Below are positions 46,687 through 57,744 of a stretch of 64,000 nucleotides of DNA, in pieces. A program made the position numbers and the translations under genes. Positions within the stretch are counted from its first letter, which is position 1; each line of letters begins with the position of its first letter. Origin of the DNA: Mastigias papua (taxonomy: Eukaryota > Cnidaria > Scyphozoa > Rhizostomeae > Mastigiidae); the NCBI GenBank assembly GCA_964019165.1, contig OZ025267.1, positions 1,221,001-1,285,000 of the forward strand, given 5' to 3'. The notes beneath the pieces were generated by a model. It saw only the letters and a program-made list of their open reading frames with translations, had not been told where the DNA came from and made no database searches.

Positions 46687-48015
46687 TACACGAATATAGC
46701 TAATATTCAAACCCTTAATACACGATGAATCCAACAACTGATAGCAAATTTATTAACGGGCGACTGACTGTAACTATGAAAACGAACAACTGACTACTAA
46801 CACGATTAACAGTATGTCTGCTTGATCCCCCTCCCCCATTCGTGCGTAGGTACTAATTGAATGATCCCACAACTGCCTCCAACGAACTGTCTTTTGGCTC
46901 GTCCTCGGTTCCTTCTTCATCCAGACTCTCGAGTAGTTCTTGTAGTTTTGCTATGGAACTATGATCCAAGATTCTGTCGAGCTCCTTGATGAAAGAACAG
47001 GTTTTCCGTTGGTTTCCAGCCGAGAACGATTATTGTTAACATAAACTCTTCTGAATCTTTGCTTGAGCTGATTTACTTTCGTTCTTATCTGCATATGGTC
47101 TTGTTGGAAACCTTTGTCAGCCAGTCTTTTACCATCTTTTCAAAAAAGGTCAAGTTGGATTCGCACCTCACCCCAAATGCTTATCAAAGAGAGCACTTCC
47201 TCATCATTCCAAAGAGATACACGACTTACTTTCTGACTTTCCGTGATTTTCCATGATGCAATATGTACATCAAATTAAATCGAAGCGAGGAAAAAGCACT
47301 GGAATTTGGCGCCTTTCTTTTGCGACGCATGCGTCATGAATCAATCAAATCCAGGTCCAACCGAAGTTCACTTTACACGGAACTTAATCCAACTTCAACC
47401 CAGGTTCAACCCACCTCTTGAGCAGGAGTTTCTTAACCCGTGTTCAACCCGGGATGGTTCACTTTACACGACAAAATGTAAGACGGGTTAGAGTCAACCT
47501 AAGTTAAAAAAGTGTTTTGTAACCTGGGCTTATTTGTGATTGGTGGGAATACAGAAACTCGCGAACCTCAAGCCAGAGAGCGACGAAGGTGCGAGAACTT
47601 TTAGGAACTCCTGGGGCATGTTTCTTTGGGAAGTTGTTAAAATTTAGATCATCTGAAATCTTTAGCCCGGGTAACCCCATAGCTCTTCGGTCCATGGATA
47701 CAACAAACATGATCATGAGTTGACCTCTTCAACACTTAGTTGACATCACTCATAAAACATACAATCAGCTACAAGAATTATCGATTGGGGACTTGTTCTA
47801 TTTTCTGTTTGGATTTGGTGGTTTCTTCAGATATCACTAAGACAAAAGGGTGAGAACTCCATGTGCTTATTCTAGTGCTCCTTTGCATATTGGACGTAAA
47901 ATGTATTCGGACATGACTAGATCTCTAAGAGCATTTGCATATTCGTACATCGCATGTGAAGCGAAATTTTTTTCCATTTTCAACTAACTTGATGGTTATT
48001 CTCTTCTTCTTTTAG

Positions 48016-48532
48016 CAATTCATCATGAACGTTAGCAAAGAAGAAGAAAACTTCTATAGGTTGATTGCTCTTGTCAACAATTGTATAGTACCCCAACTTC
48101 ACACCTTGTTTAAGGATAAATGGAACGAGAAGTTTCCATCAAATGAGTGGAAAAACTCAAAGGAAAAAGGTGAAGAACTGCTGAAATTGATCAAGGGAGG
48201 GAGGAGAGATCAATTGGTAAAACAGAAGATTTCGACAGGGAATTTAGATGACTGGGATGTAACTTGTACTACGAAAGCTCTGTCGGTGTTTGATATTACG
48301 GATATAGAGAACGAAAGAATTAAAAAGCTAAAAGACGTTAGGAATTACACATCTCATGACTCAACTGGAAAATGTGACGATGCTGAGAAAGATAAGATTG
48401 TCGAGGATGTAAAGCATATATATGATGAGTATGGATGGCCTAAGGAGCAAGTTGAAAAAATACAACATGAGATTCTCACCACTGAGGATATGAAAAAATT
48501 GAAAGCAAAGTTAGAGGATGAGAAGAGAGCAG
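48016..48532 (+). CDS. HEPN exon of HEPN-NB-ARC gene, copy 2
   Basis: Coding from the ATG at 48025; acceptor CTTCTTCTTTTAG ends at 48015, donor CAG|GTAAAT after 48532. 169 residues of a DZIP3-type HEPN domain with the Rx4H signature RNYTSH (residues 106-111). Phase 1 at the donor fits the NB-ARC exon at 57745. The joined product would be 1186 residues (HEPN, NB-ARC, winged helix, TPR-like). Differs from copy 1 at 15 residues, with only about four silent differences by hand count. The intron to the next exon is 9.2 kb because of the Gypsy insertion. Confidence 0.8.
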
Positions 48533-48841
48533 GTAAATGTTAACGGAATTCATATAACTATCTGATTGTCTGTATTAACTAGCAAAGAACACATTGTTTT
48601 CGAATAAAGATAACACTGGAGTCTATACTAATATAGCTATCAGCCAGCCAACTAAGTATTTTGACATTTTATGGGTGAGTATTTGCAACGCCATTTTGAA
48701 ACGGCCTTCTCATCAGGGAATGTAAGTCTGTTTTATTATCTTCATGATTATCAAGTCTTTGATTTACAGTTGGCTGCTGTAATAGCTAAAATAAACGCTA
48801 ATTCAGGGCTTCTGACCAATCTCTGACAGGAACCAACTGAT

Positions 48842-49050
48842 TAGGATATGGCAAATTGTGTGTACCTCATTAGGACATGGTAAATTGTGTGTACCTCATT
48901 AGGACATGGTAAATTGTGTGTACCTCATTAGGACATGGTAAATTGTGTGTACCTCATTAGGACATGGTAAATTGTGTGTACCTCATTAGGACATGGTAAA
49001 TTGTGTGTACCTAATTAGGACATGGTAAATTGTGTGTACCTCATTAGGAC
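48842..49050. repeat. 29-bp minisatellite, seven units
   Basis: Seven tandem copies of a 29-bp unit (AGGACATGGTAAATTGTGTG plus TACCTCATT), with one variant in the first and one in the sixth. Copy 1 has only one unit at 16456-16485, so the array grew after the duplication. Confidence 0.95.
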
Positions 49051-50461
49051 ATTTGTTGATGGATAACTAGTTACTTCTAAACTAATAAACCAGATATCAA
49101 TGAGCCTCACTACTTCATACGTTTGTGACTATGCTCATTCTTTTTACTGTTCTATCAATTAAACTGCTGACTATTTGAAAAGACTTGGTTTTCAATTACA
49201 TCCTTGGGTACTAGACAATATCGTCAATAACGTAGAATCACAAATAAAAGCCCACCCCCCCACCTAATATAACCCCTGGGCTTACACTTAGGATTCAGCA
49301 CGTACAGTTAGGATTCATGGAGAAACATTGTTTCCTGAGGAATTGTAAAGAAAATGACTGTCATCTTGTTTTCGGAGTGTCTTACTTTTTTACAAAACCT
49401 TTGCGTACACCAATGTTTGTCTTTCTCTATCCCGCGGGATAAAGAAAGACAAACATACTGCACGCAGAGCTATATGAAAGTTCTGTGACAATAAATGAAC
49501 ACGGACAGAGCACATAAAGCCTTTGGAGATACTTTAATCTAATTGAATGTTCTTATTAGTCTCTCTGATCGGATACCGAATGCTTAAGCCCTTCCGGATA
49601 TAAGCCCCATACATAACCCTCCCGAATATAACCCCGCCAAAAAGTGCCCACAACTCTCTATAAACACAGGGCCTATATTCGGCATTTGAGTAATACACAC
49701 TCGAAGGCATATGTCTAGTTCTGCCAAACTTGACAGGATAAGGGGGGAAGGGTAAGTGATGGTGCCGCCGGGGGTGCTTGGGAGACGTAGCCAGCCCTAT
49801 AATTCTACTAAGCACCACATCCGCACTTACATTATTGAAGATTGCTATGCACCGTCAGCACATTCATAACTTGCACTTTCAAATTTCTTCACTGCACTGC
49901 CATGTCACTGACTTGAGTTATCGCATTTGATACCAATCTGAAATGTGTGATCCTCTAACTTGGCTCGCTTCGTTCGCTACGGGCACTTTGGTAGTATAAC
50001 AGAGTACGATATCTTCTAAAAGCGTGTTTCTATAGCTGCCATTATTCCTATCTGCCCCAGTGTTCCTAAACGAGGCTAATTCAACATAACGCATTAAAAC
50101 AAAACAAACGAAGAAACGAACAAAACAAATATTAGGAAAGTTGTCTTAAATAAGTCAGTATGCACCATCTGTAGTATTTGCCTTGAACAAGCCTTATGTT
50201 AATCCTAATTGTGTTGATTTATATATTTGATTCTCTGTCCTGTAATCTTGTGTCCAACTGTATTTGTACAGTTTGTATTTGCTATGTAACGTGGTGTTAT
50301 GTATATCTTATGTACCTGTTGATTGACATGATTCAGACTAGCGACATATACAGGGAATGCTTGTAAAATCTAGTTAGTGTTTAGAGTTGGAATATAGAAT
50401 CTACATCGCAACAAGTTCTCTGTTTTTGGCCTAATTCTGTGGAACCCGTACACGCCACAAA

Positions 50462-51454
50462 TTGGTGACAGAGGTTTCTTTTGCTGCCATGGCCACACAG
50501 ATCATGCCTGAACGCTTTAGTGGGGGCAATTTTACCACTTGGTTACGTCATTTTGATCGCTGCTCCACTGCTAATGCCTGGGACGATGCGACACGCCTTC
50601 TGAAGTTACCTGCCTTTCTGCATGGCCCTGCTGCTGTCTATTTCGATTCCTTGGCAGAGGAGGAGAAAAATACCTTGCCCCATCTGCTCGCCAGTCTGCA
50701 GCAAAGTTTTACCCCTGCAGCTGATAGAGAAAAGTTTTATCGGGATTTCGAACAACAAGCTCTGAGGACCTCCGAGGATCCTTCCTTATATCTGTGGCGG
50801 TTGAAAGACCTCCTTCGACATGCTGAGCCCGACCTTAGTGCTGATGCCTTTAATGCATTACTGCGGCGCCAATTCATGAAGGGTTTGCCCTTTCCCCTAC
50901 GGATGAAATTACTGGAATTGGACCCTATGCCAGATCTGGCTAAAATGGTGTCGTTCGCCCAACGTTTCCGTGCCCTCGGCGAATTGCCTGTGGGCAGTCC
51001 TGCCTCGTGTGCCGCTGTACATTCCGCTTCCAGTGATCCGGCTGTCTCTCAGCCGGATTTTCATGCTGTTCCGGACCACATGCCTCATAAACCACACGAA
51101 GAACAACAACAACGTCTGGACAAGCTAGAGCATTTGGTTTTGAACATGGTGGAACAACAAGCCACTTTACTTGCTGCTGTTTCGTCACTGTCATCCCATC
51201 CTACCACTCCATCATCTCCATTCAACTCGAAAGTGCAAGCACCGCAAAACTTGCGTTGTTTCTACTGTCATGAAGAAGGCCACATTGTTCGCAACTGTTG
51301 GAAACGTCGAAACGCCATTCGTTGTCAGATCTGTAGTGGTTGGGGCCACAGTCCTGAAAATTGTGCTACTGCGTCCAGTATGAACAATAGTAATCCTCAT
51401 AAACCAAACCGTAAGTCTCGGTATTCTTTAAACATCCAACAGGTGCCTCGTTAA
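50462..51454 (+). pseudogene. Gypsy Gag, nested plus element
   Basis: An open frame of 330 residues. It has the retrotransposon gag pattern (FTTWLRHFDRC, then KLPAFLHGPAAVYF and RRQFMKGLP) and two zinc knuckles near the C-terminus (CFYCHEEGHIVRNC and CQICSGWGHSPENC). It packages element RNA. The Gag itself is intact, but the element has lost the rest of pol. The natural start may be MATQIMPERF at 50489. Confidence 0.85.
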
Positions 51455-51549
51455 GAGGTTGGTGCGATGAGCACCCGTCTGTTTTTTCTATTGGCTTTGC
51501 CTCTGAATGTTCTCGCCAACCTCTTCTTTTATGTGAATTTAATGGTGGT

Positions 51550-53338
51550 GTGCTACTCTCTGTCCTTGTTGACACTGGCTCTATGAAATCTATTTTAAGT
51601 TTCGAAGCCTGTCAGCAAATTTCTGCCAGTTTTGCTCGCCAGTGTAAAAGTCCACCAACATTCAGAGACAACTCCAATCACTGTGTGTCTGTCACGGGAC
51701 AGGCTTTAGATTCTTCACGTTCAATGGTAACCCAGATAGCTTTTCCCGGGAGTCAGTACAGGTACGAGGGCGAATTCCTCATTTGTGATAATATGTTACA
51801 GCCCTTGCAATGTATTCTAGGCTGGGATTTTATTGTCTCTCACCACTTGCAGTTGTCTATATTAGGGGATAGTTATGTCCTGGTGGGCCCACATGGCAGT
51901 ACTCCTTTAACACCTTTGCCTCTACCTGCTACATCCCATCCACCCTCCAACCTTTTAGGTGGGACATATGCTTACCCATCTCCAAGGGAGGAAGGGCCTT
52001 TGTTTTCCTAGTCTCCCATGTGGGGTCCAGTTAAGGTGACCCTTCAGACAAATTTTACACTCCCAGCCCTCACAGAGTGTATACTGCCTTGCAAGCTCCC
52101 TAATAATTGTAGTTATCAGCTTGGTATGATCAGCCCCCGTGGAGAGTCTACTGCATATTATGTCGCATGCACAGTTAGTCAGGCTAGTAATAGGCAAGTT
52201 CCCATCAGAGTAATGAATCCTTCTAATTGCGCTATTGAATTTGCAGCCAACCAGACTCTTGCTGAATTTACCCCAGTTAGTGAGTTTCTACTTCACCCAC
52301 CCACAACTCATCTTCTAGAGTTTGCACAACATTGGAAAAACCTGCAGGACTTAATTCTGACACAATGGCGGAAATAGCATCTGCTATTAATCCTAACCTC
52401 TCTCCAGAGGATAAGAAGATGCTACTGGACACCTTGCTTTCTTTTCCAGATGTATTTGATAATAGTTTAGGCCATACATCTGTGACTGTTCACAACATTG
52501 ACACTGGTGATAATTCCCCCATTCGATAATACCCCCGACGTTTGCCATACCACCACAGAGCTGAAGTCGAGAAACAAGTAACTGATATGCTTTCCCAGGG
52601 GGTTATTCAACCAAGTAGCAGCCCCTGGTCCTCACCCATAGTGCTTGTTAAGAAAAGGGATGGCTCCTATAGATTTTGTATAGATTACAGAAAACTAAAC
52701 TCCATTACAAAGATTGATGCTCATCCCCTTCCCCGTGTTGATGATCTGCTGGAGGCATTAAATGGAAACACTATTTTTAGCACTCTGGACCTTCGTAGCG
52801 GGTATTGGCAGGTAGGTATGCATCCATGCGACCGTGAGAAAGCAGCCTTTACCACCCCTGAAGGTTTATATGAATTTTTGCGTCTTCCATATGGTTTGTC
52901 TAATGCTCCAGCTACATTTTCACGTGCTATTGGGATTGTCTTGTCATTACTAACATACGCAGAGTGTCTATGTTATTTTGATGATGTCATCATTTTTTCT
53001 AAAAATATATCTGATCACTGCATGCGCCTAAATTCTGTTTTGAACAGGTTTCGCGAACATAACCTGCGTGTCAAGGCTTCCAAATGCTCCTTTGGAACTG
53101 ACAAGGTGGTTTACTTAGGTCATACCGTCTCTAGTGAGGGTATTCATACAGATCCGAAAACAATTGAAGTAATAAAAGATTTGCCTTCACCTTCAAACGT
53201 GGAAAGTTTATGCTCCTTTCTAGGTCTTGCAGGATACTACCGCAAATTCATCCCTGATTTCGCTATTGTGTCTGCCCCCCTTACTGAATTAACTAAAAAA
53301 CATGATAAATTTTTGTGGACTGACCGACATCAAAGTGT
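51550..53338 (+). pseudogene. Gypsy protease and RT, nested plus element, broken
   Basis: Protease part at 51550-52011 has the aspartic catalytic triad VDTGS. A linker follows at 52018-52377 in a neighbouring frame, so at least one stop or shift lies near 52010. The RT begins at about 52350, has an in-frame stop at 52527-52529, and continues 52542-53338 with VLVKKRDGSYRFCIDYRKLN, LDLRSGYWQV, LPYGLSNAP, the catalytic CYFDDVIIF and YLGHTV. Homology ends at TDRHQ (about 53338), where sequence of opposite polarity starts. Confidence 0.85.
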
Positions 53339-54694
53339 TAGAGTACTAGTTCTGTCTTTTGTTTGTCTTTCGTTGACACAAACCCCATTTAACACACATC
53401 GAATGATGGGCTGGGAAGAAATAGACTCTGAAACTGCAGAGCCAACAAGAAAAACACGGGGGTGACCTTCAGTCCAGCCCTTTAATGAGGCACCCCTTTG
53501 AAGTTTAAAGACTTTGTACTCACATGACTAGTGGAAGAAGAGTAAGGGAAGCGTCCATGATTAGCTTGAAAACCACTGCCCCCTCTGCTCGTCTCTTGTC
53601 GCTGGTTGTCAGTGACGGCAACATCGGTAGGTAGCCTTTCATGTCGAGTAGCATTACACATACCTGATGGGTGACCCCATTCGTTGCAAATGGAACACCA
53701 ATGAATATCCATCGGACAGAAGCGAGCCAGATGACCAACTTCATTGCAGCGAAAACAACGACGTTGTGAACCACCTACACGGTCACGCCATTTCCGCTGA
53801 TTCCGTTGAAAACGAGGTTGTGCTTGCTGAGTCTCCAAGGTCGATTGAAGCTGTTGCTGATTGGCTGTCAGAGCTGCCATAGCGGCAGTCAGATGCTGAA
53901 TAGATTCATTGAGATTGGCATCCGAGGGAGAGCTTTTTGTGCTTGCGCTGTTAGCACCATTATTAGCACTACAATGGCCGGAAGCAAACGCAGAAGCAGG
54001 AGGACGATGAATAGCACGATGTCGTTTTCGTATATCAACTGGCAAACCCTTCATGAACTGCCGTGCAAACAGAGCACTTCGTGCGTCTGTGCTCAAGTCA
54101 GGATCGGCCTTTGATAGCAAATCTCCCAGCTCCCATTGAAAGAGGGAGGGGTCTTCATCAGGGCGCAAAAAGCGAGATTCAAAGTCAGCATAAAATTGCT
54201 CATGATTAACTGTGGGACATAAGGCGATCTTTAAGGCAGCAGTTAAATGTTCATAGGTATCCTTCTGGGCAGCAGGAAGGCCATGAAAATATGCTGCAGA
54301 TGGGCCCCGTAGAAAGGCGGGCAATTTCTTTAGCTTGTCTTCATCCTCCCAGCCGTTAGCAGTGGCGCAACAATCGAAAGTCCTGAGCCAGGAAACAAAG
54401 TCACCAGCGGAAAACTTTTCGGGGATCACGGAAATGGAAGCCATGGTCCTGGTAGTCTCACTCTGGCTCTGTCACCAAATGTTACGTTTACGTGGGCACG
54501 GCAGAGTGAGACATAAAGATACGCTTCTGTTCTTCAGTCGATACTCCTCTGAACTGACTCACATCTAATCATTCTAAATATAACATTGACATAAGCAAAT
54601 AATAACGATGGATCTAACAGAGACAACCGGAACACAGTCAAACAATCTACATACATTAATCATAATAATCATAATAATCATAATAATCATTACA
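53339..54694 (-). mobile_element. Nested minus-strand Gypsy fragment
   Basis: 54480-54694 is a likely 5' LTR (on the minus strand TGTAATGA to CGTAACA, with a short ATAATC tandem), followed by TTTGGTGACAGAG as a primer-binding site and a Gag frame (54444-53482). Nothing of pol remains. It abuts the plus-strand RT fragment head to head at about 53338. Confidence 0.7.
53482..54444 (-). pseudogene. Gypsy Gag, nested minus element
   Basis: A 320-residue frame on the minus strand, clearly related to the Gag at 50462 (IPEKFSAGDFVSWLRTFDCC, KLPAFLRGPSAAYF and RQFMKGLP are shared in pattern), with zinc knuckles CFRCNEVGHLARFC and CSICNEWGHPSGMC. The two elements belong to the same Gypsy clade but are different families. 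Pol is absent. Confidence 0.85.
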
Positions 54695-54705
54695 TCTCTA
54701 GTTTG

Positions 54706-56305
54706 AGGGTGTTCCGCCTGTTGCACTGCTTCAACTTTTTGGGGGTTTGGTGTAAGTCCCTGTGCTGTTACTCAAAAGCCCCGAAAAGGGATTTCAGAAG
54801 AAGCCACGATGCATTTGTTTTGGGTTAACAGTCAAACCGGCATGTGCAAGTGCAGCAAGAACAAGATCTAAGATGGTGTTGTGGCTAATAAGGTCGTTGG
54901 TTGCAATTACAATATCATCTTGTATGATTGTTGCATTAGGGATGCAGGCGAGAACTGGGCGGAGTCTTTGATTGAGCTCCCCTGAGGCTGGTAACATACC
55001 CATGGCCAATCTTTTGTAGTGCATGAGACGGTCACCTGCTCGAAAAACAGTCAATGGTCGTGATTCCTGGTCTAGTTCTAGTTGATGAAATGCAGTTTTC
55101 AAGTCCAGTTTGCTGAAGACAGATTTGCCATTGAATATAGGCATGATATCCTCTACCCTTGGTATGGGAAGATGGGGATTAAGGAGGGCTCGGTTTAGGC
55201 CCCTGAGGTCAACTGTCACTCTCATGTTTCCATCGGGTTTTGGCACAAGGACAGGGTTAGCAAGCCATGAAACTAGTCCATGGCGTTGTTCTATGACATC
55301 ATCATTTTCCATTTCTTTAATGATTTCCTCAAATCTCAACTGAAGGTGATATGGGATATGTCTCTGGGGCTGAATGACAGGTTTTGCATTGCATTTGAGA
55401 TGGAAGTGTACTGGATCTGCATTCATCTTACCAAGGCCAGTAAAAACTTCTTCATATTTGGAGAGAATATACGCAACAGATGGTTCAACTTGTGTTTTTA
55501 GTTGTTCAAAGTCATTATTAGCAGTGTGATGTTGATTTTGCTTGCTTGAGAGAGTATAGAGTTCGTTGGAATGTTTGTTAAAAGATATTATCTTTAAATC
55601 CTCAGCTAGTTGGCAAGAAATTGAGTTGCAGGCATGGCCTTGTAAATCTTTGTCAGCAACAACAACCCATGTTGCTCTTGTGGTGGAGGTTCCCCATTTT
55701 GTATCCATGGTTACCTGCCCTTTAGGGGTAATGATTTTACTACCATATGGCTGCAAAGTTATTGATGTTTGGAAAATTTTCTTGATGTGGTGAGGTACTT
55801 TGCTTTCTAAAAGTATGTTTACTTCTGCACCGGTATCAATCAAGGCCTGAGTTTTTGTATTGGCAATAACAATGTCTGTCTGCTTATGAGAGCTTGACAT
55901 CATTTGTACTTTTGCAGGCAAAGTACTGTTGTGTGAACCAAGGGTGGAGATACTTTTCGAAGTTTTTAAGCAAACAGTAGAGAAATGACCCCTCTTTCCA
56001 CACGAATTGCAGAAGGCATTTTTAACTGCACATGTCTGCCCTCTATCACAATTTGTACGACCACACCCAGCACAGCATAGTATTCTATTGGGGGTAAGAG
56101 AGGATTTTAGAGATTCATACAGATTATCTCTTCGCTGAGCTTTCTGGGAATACTTTCCCCCTTTTTTTCCAATTTTACTGATTGGTGTAGGTGGGGCAGG
56201 CTCATCACATATGGAGTTTACTTGAAAAGGGCTAGTGGGAGCTTCAGAATCCATGACTTTTGTCGCCTCTTCTGTAGCCTCAACTTTACGAGAATGAGAA
56301 ATCAA
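54706..56305 (-). pseudogene. Gypsy Pol of outer element: zinc knuckles, protease, RT (truncated)
   Basis: Minus strand. It starts with Cys clusters (CAGCGRTNCDRGQTC; CNSCGKRGHFSTVC), then protease with ALIDTGAEVNIL, then RT with VLVPKPDGNMRVTVDLRGLN, LDLKTAFHQLEL and MGMLPAS. The catalytic box reads IIQDDIVIA instead of the usual YxDD. The open frame ends at 54794, but RT sequence continues one frame over to about 54706. Connection, RNase H and integrase are missing. Confidence 0.85.
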
Positions 56306-56463
56306 GTCAGAATTAGTTCTTTTTCAAGGGCTTGTTCGCGGATGGTGGTGTTGTTTGTCCCGATTACGATCTGATCTCTTATTAGTATTTCATGAATTGC
56401 ATTTCTAGAAGTGCATGATGTATTCTTACATTTAAATTCGCACTTTTCAGCATGTTGACAAAC

Positions 56464-56862
56464 TCAGTTTATAAAAGAATCAATTTTCTCACCTGTGGCT
56501 TGCTGCAGATTGTGAAATTGATAATGAAGTAGAACTTGGTTTTGTGATGGTTGATATCTCTGTCGTAGTTTGGCTACCATGGCATTAAAATCATCTCCTT
56601 TTAGTTTAGTCAGGTCCTGATTATATTCTGCTTTTAAGTCTGATTTAAGACGCTCACCTGCGAAAACACACATACGAAAGACCTTAGCTTTGTGTTCGCT
56701 GATTTGTGCATTTGAGGCATCTTCTTTCAGCTCACCGAGAGAGGCCACATCGTACCACATCTCCCAGGACTCAATGAAGTCATTGAAGGCTTGTAAAGTG
56801 TTTCCTTCGTGTGCTGACGGATCAATTATGGGGGTGGCAGATGATTTCGCAAGCTGGTTCAT
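56464..56862 (-). pseudogene. Gypsy Gag of outer element, truncated
   Basis: Starts 20 bp inside the 5' LTR on the minus strand, as is usual in this clade. It has the FNDFIESWEMW and LRQRYQPSQNQVLLHYQFHNL patterns of C-type Gypsy gag, followed by a stop after GEKIDSFIN. The continuing sequence towards pol (56306-56463) is open only in another frame, so at least one frameshift or stop broke the gag-pol frame. Confidence 0.75.
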
Positions 56863-57744
56863 CGTGTTGCTCGTCGCCAGATATAACAGAGTACAATATC
56901 TTCTAAAAGCGTGTTCCTATAGCTGCCATTATTCCTATCTGCCCCAGTGTTCCTAAACGAGGCTAATTCAACATAACGCATTAAAACAAAACAAACGAAG
57001 ACACGAACAAAAGAAATGTTCGGAGAGTTGTCTTAAATAAGTCAGTATGCATCAGGTAGCATTTGTCCCCTCCAGGATTTCTTCCCTGTGGCCATCCCTG
57101 GTAACGTTGAGAGATGCCTAGCAAGATTTAATTCCATGCTATTTCATACCATTTCTTCTTATCAAGCCTTTGTCTCATCTTCCATTAAATGCTGTTATAC
57201 TAAAGGCTCTGGCCTTTACAAAAGGGCATGACCATCTGAAGGAGTCTGTGGTGATAGGGAATGCCCTTGCTATTGATCATTCCTTATGATAAGTGTGTAC
57301 GATGTAACTGACCAGCAAATGCAATTTGAACTAAAGTAGTACCCCTGCGGGCTTATTGATATTCTATTTATTCGGACGGACACTTATTGAAGGGACGGCC
57401 TATACAATGAAGGGCTGATACGAGGGGGGGGCCTATACAATTTTCTGAAATATGCTACATAAAGACGTGTTTTTCAATCCTCTTTTTACTCAAACTAGAA
57501 ACAGAACAGTTACAATGCGACAGCTGGTCTACATCAATGTCTTTATCATTTGTTGCAACGGGGGCTTATTTGAGAGGGGGCTTAATAACACATTACAATT
57601 CGAGAATGGGGGCTTCTTTGGGGGCAAGGGGGATATTGCGAGACTTAACCATAATCCTATCAAACTTTTCGTGTGAAGAACTCCAACGTTTCTCAGTTTC
57701 ATTCTACTTTTACTGCATATTACTTCATGTTATTTTAATTGCAG

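Larger units (their letters stand above)
45220..49994 (+). repeat. Segmental duplication, copy 2, second block
   Basis: Aligns with 12932-17475 of copy 1. Contains the second HEPN exon. Differences include a MITE at 46393-46686, a seven-unit minisatellite at 48842-49050 and several small indels. It ends at GGTAG (49990-49994), where the Gypsy insertion starts. Confidence 0.95.
50170..53338 (+). mobile_element. Nested plus-strand Gypsy fragment
   Basis: 50170-50459 looks like a 5' LTR (TGTAGTATTTGCC to GCCACA), followed by TTGGTGACAGAGG as a primer-binding site. Gag, protease and RT follow in order. The sequence breaks off inside RT at about 53338, with no RNase H, integrase or 3' LTR. Confidence 0.75.
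49995..57054 (-). mobile_element. Minus-strand Gypsy retrotransposon with nested insertions
   Basis: LTRs of 173 bp at 49995-50167 and 56882-57054. Read on the minus strand they start TGRTGCATAC and end CTGTTATA. The 5-bp target duplication GGTAG flanks the block (49990-49994, 57055-57059), and copy 1 shows the empty site near 17472. The primer-binding region follows the 5' LTR (TCTGGCGACGAGC on the minus strand). Gag and the first half of pol remain on the minus strand. Pol is cut off inside RT at about 54706, and RNase H and integrase are missing. The place of the missing part is filled by pieces of two other Gypsy elements. Confidence 0.9.
48533..57744 (+). other. Intron of HEPN-NB-ARC gene, copy 2
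   Basis: Bounded by GTAAAT and TTTTAATTGCAG as in copy 1. Longer than the copy-1 intron (2.0 kb) by the 7.06-kb Gypsy block (49995-57054) and the minisatellite. Confidence 0.75.

Noticed and set aside
48842..49050. CRISPR-like regular repeat array
   Set aside because: Units are tandem with no spacers, and the DNA is eukaryotic; it is a minisatellite.
57537..57744. N-terminal extension of the copy-2 receptor frame with a hydrophobic stretch (possible signal peptide)
   Set aside because: It lies before a good splice acceptor, derives from a repeat plus intron sequence, and the HEPN exon joins the frame downstream of it.
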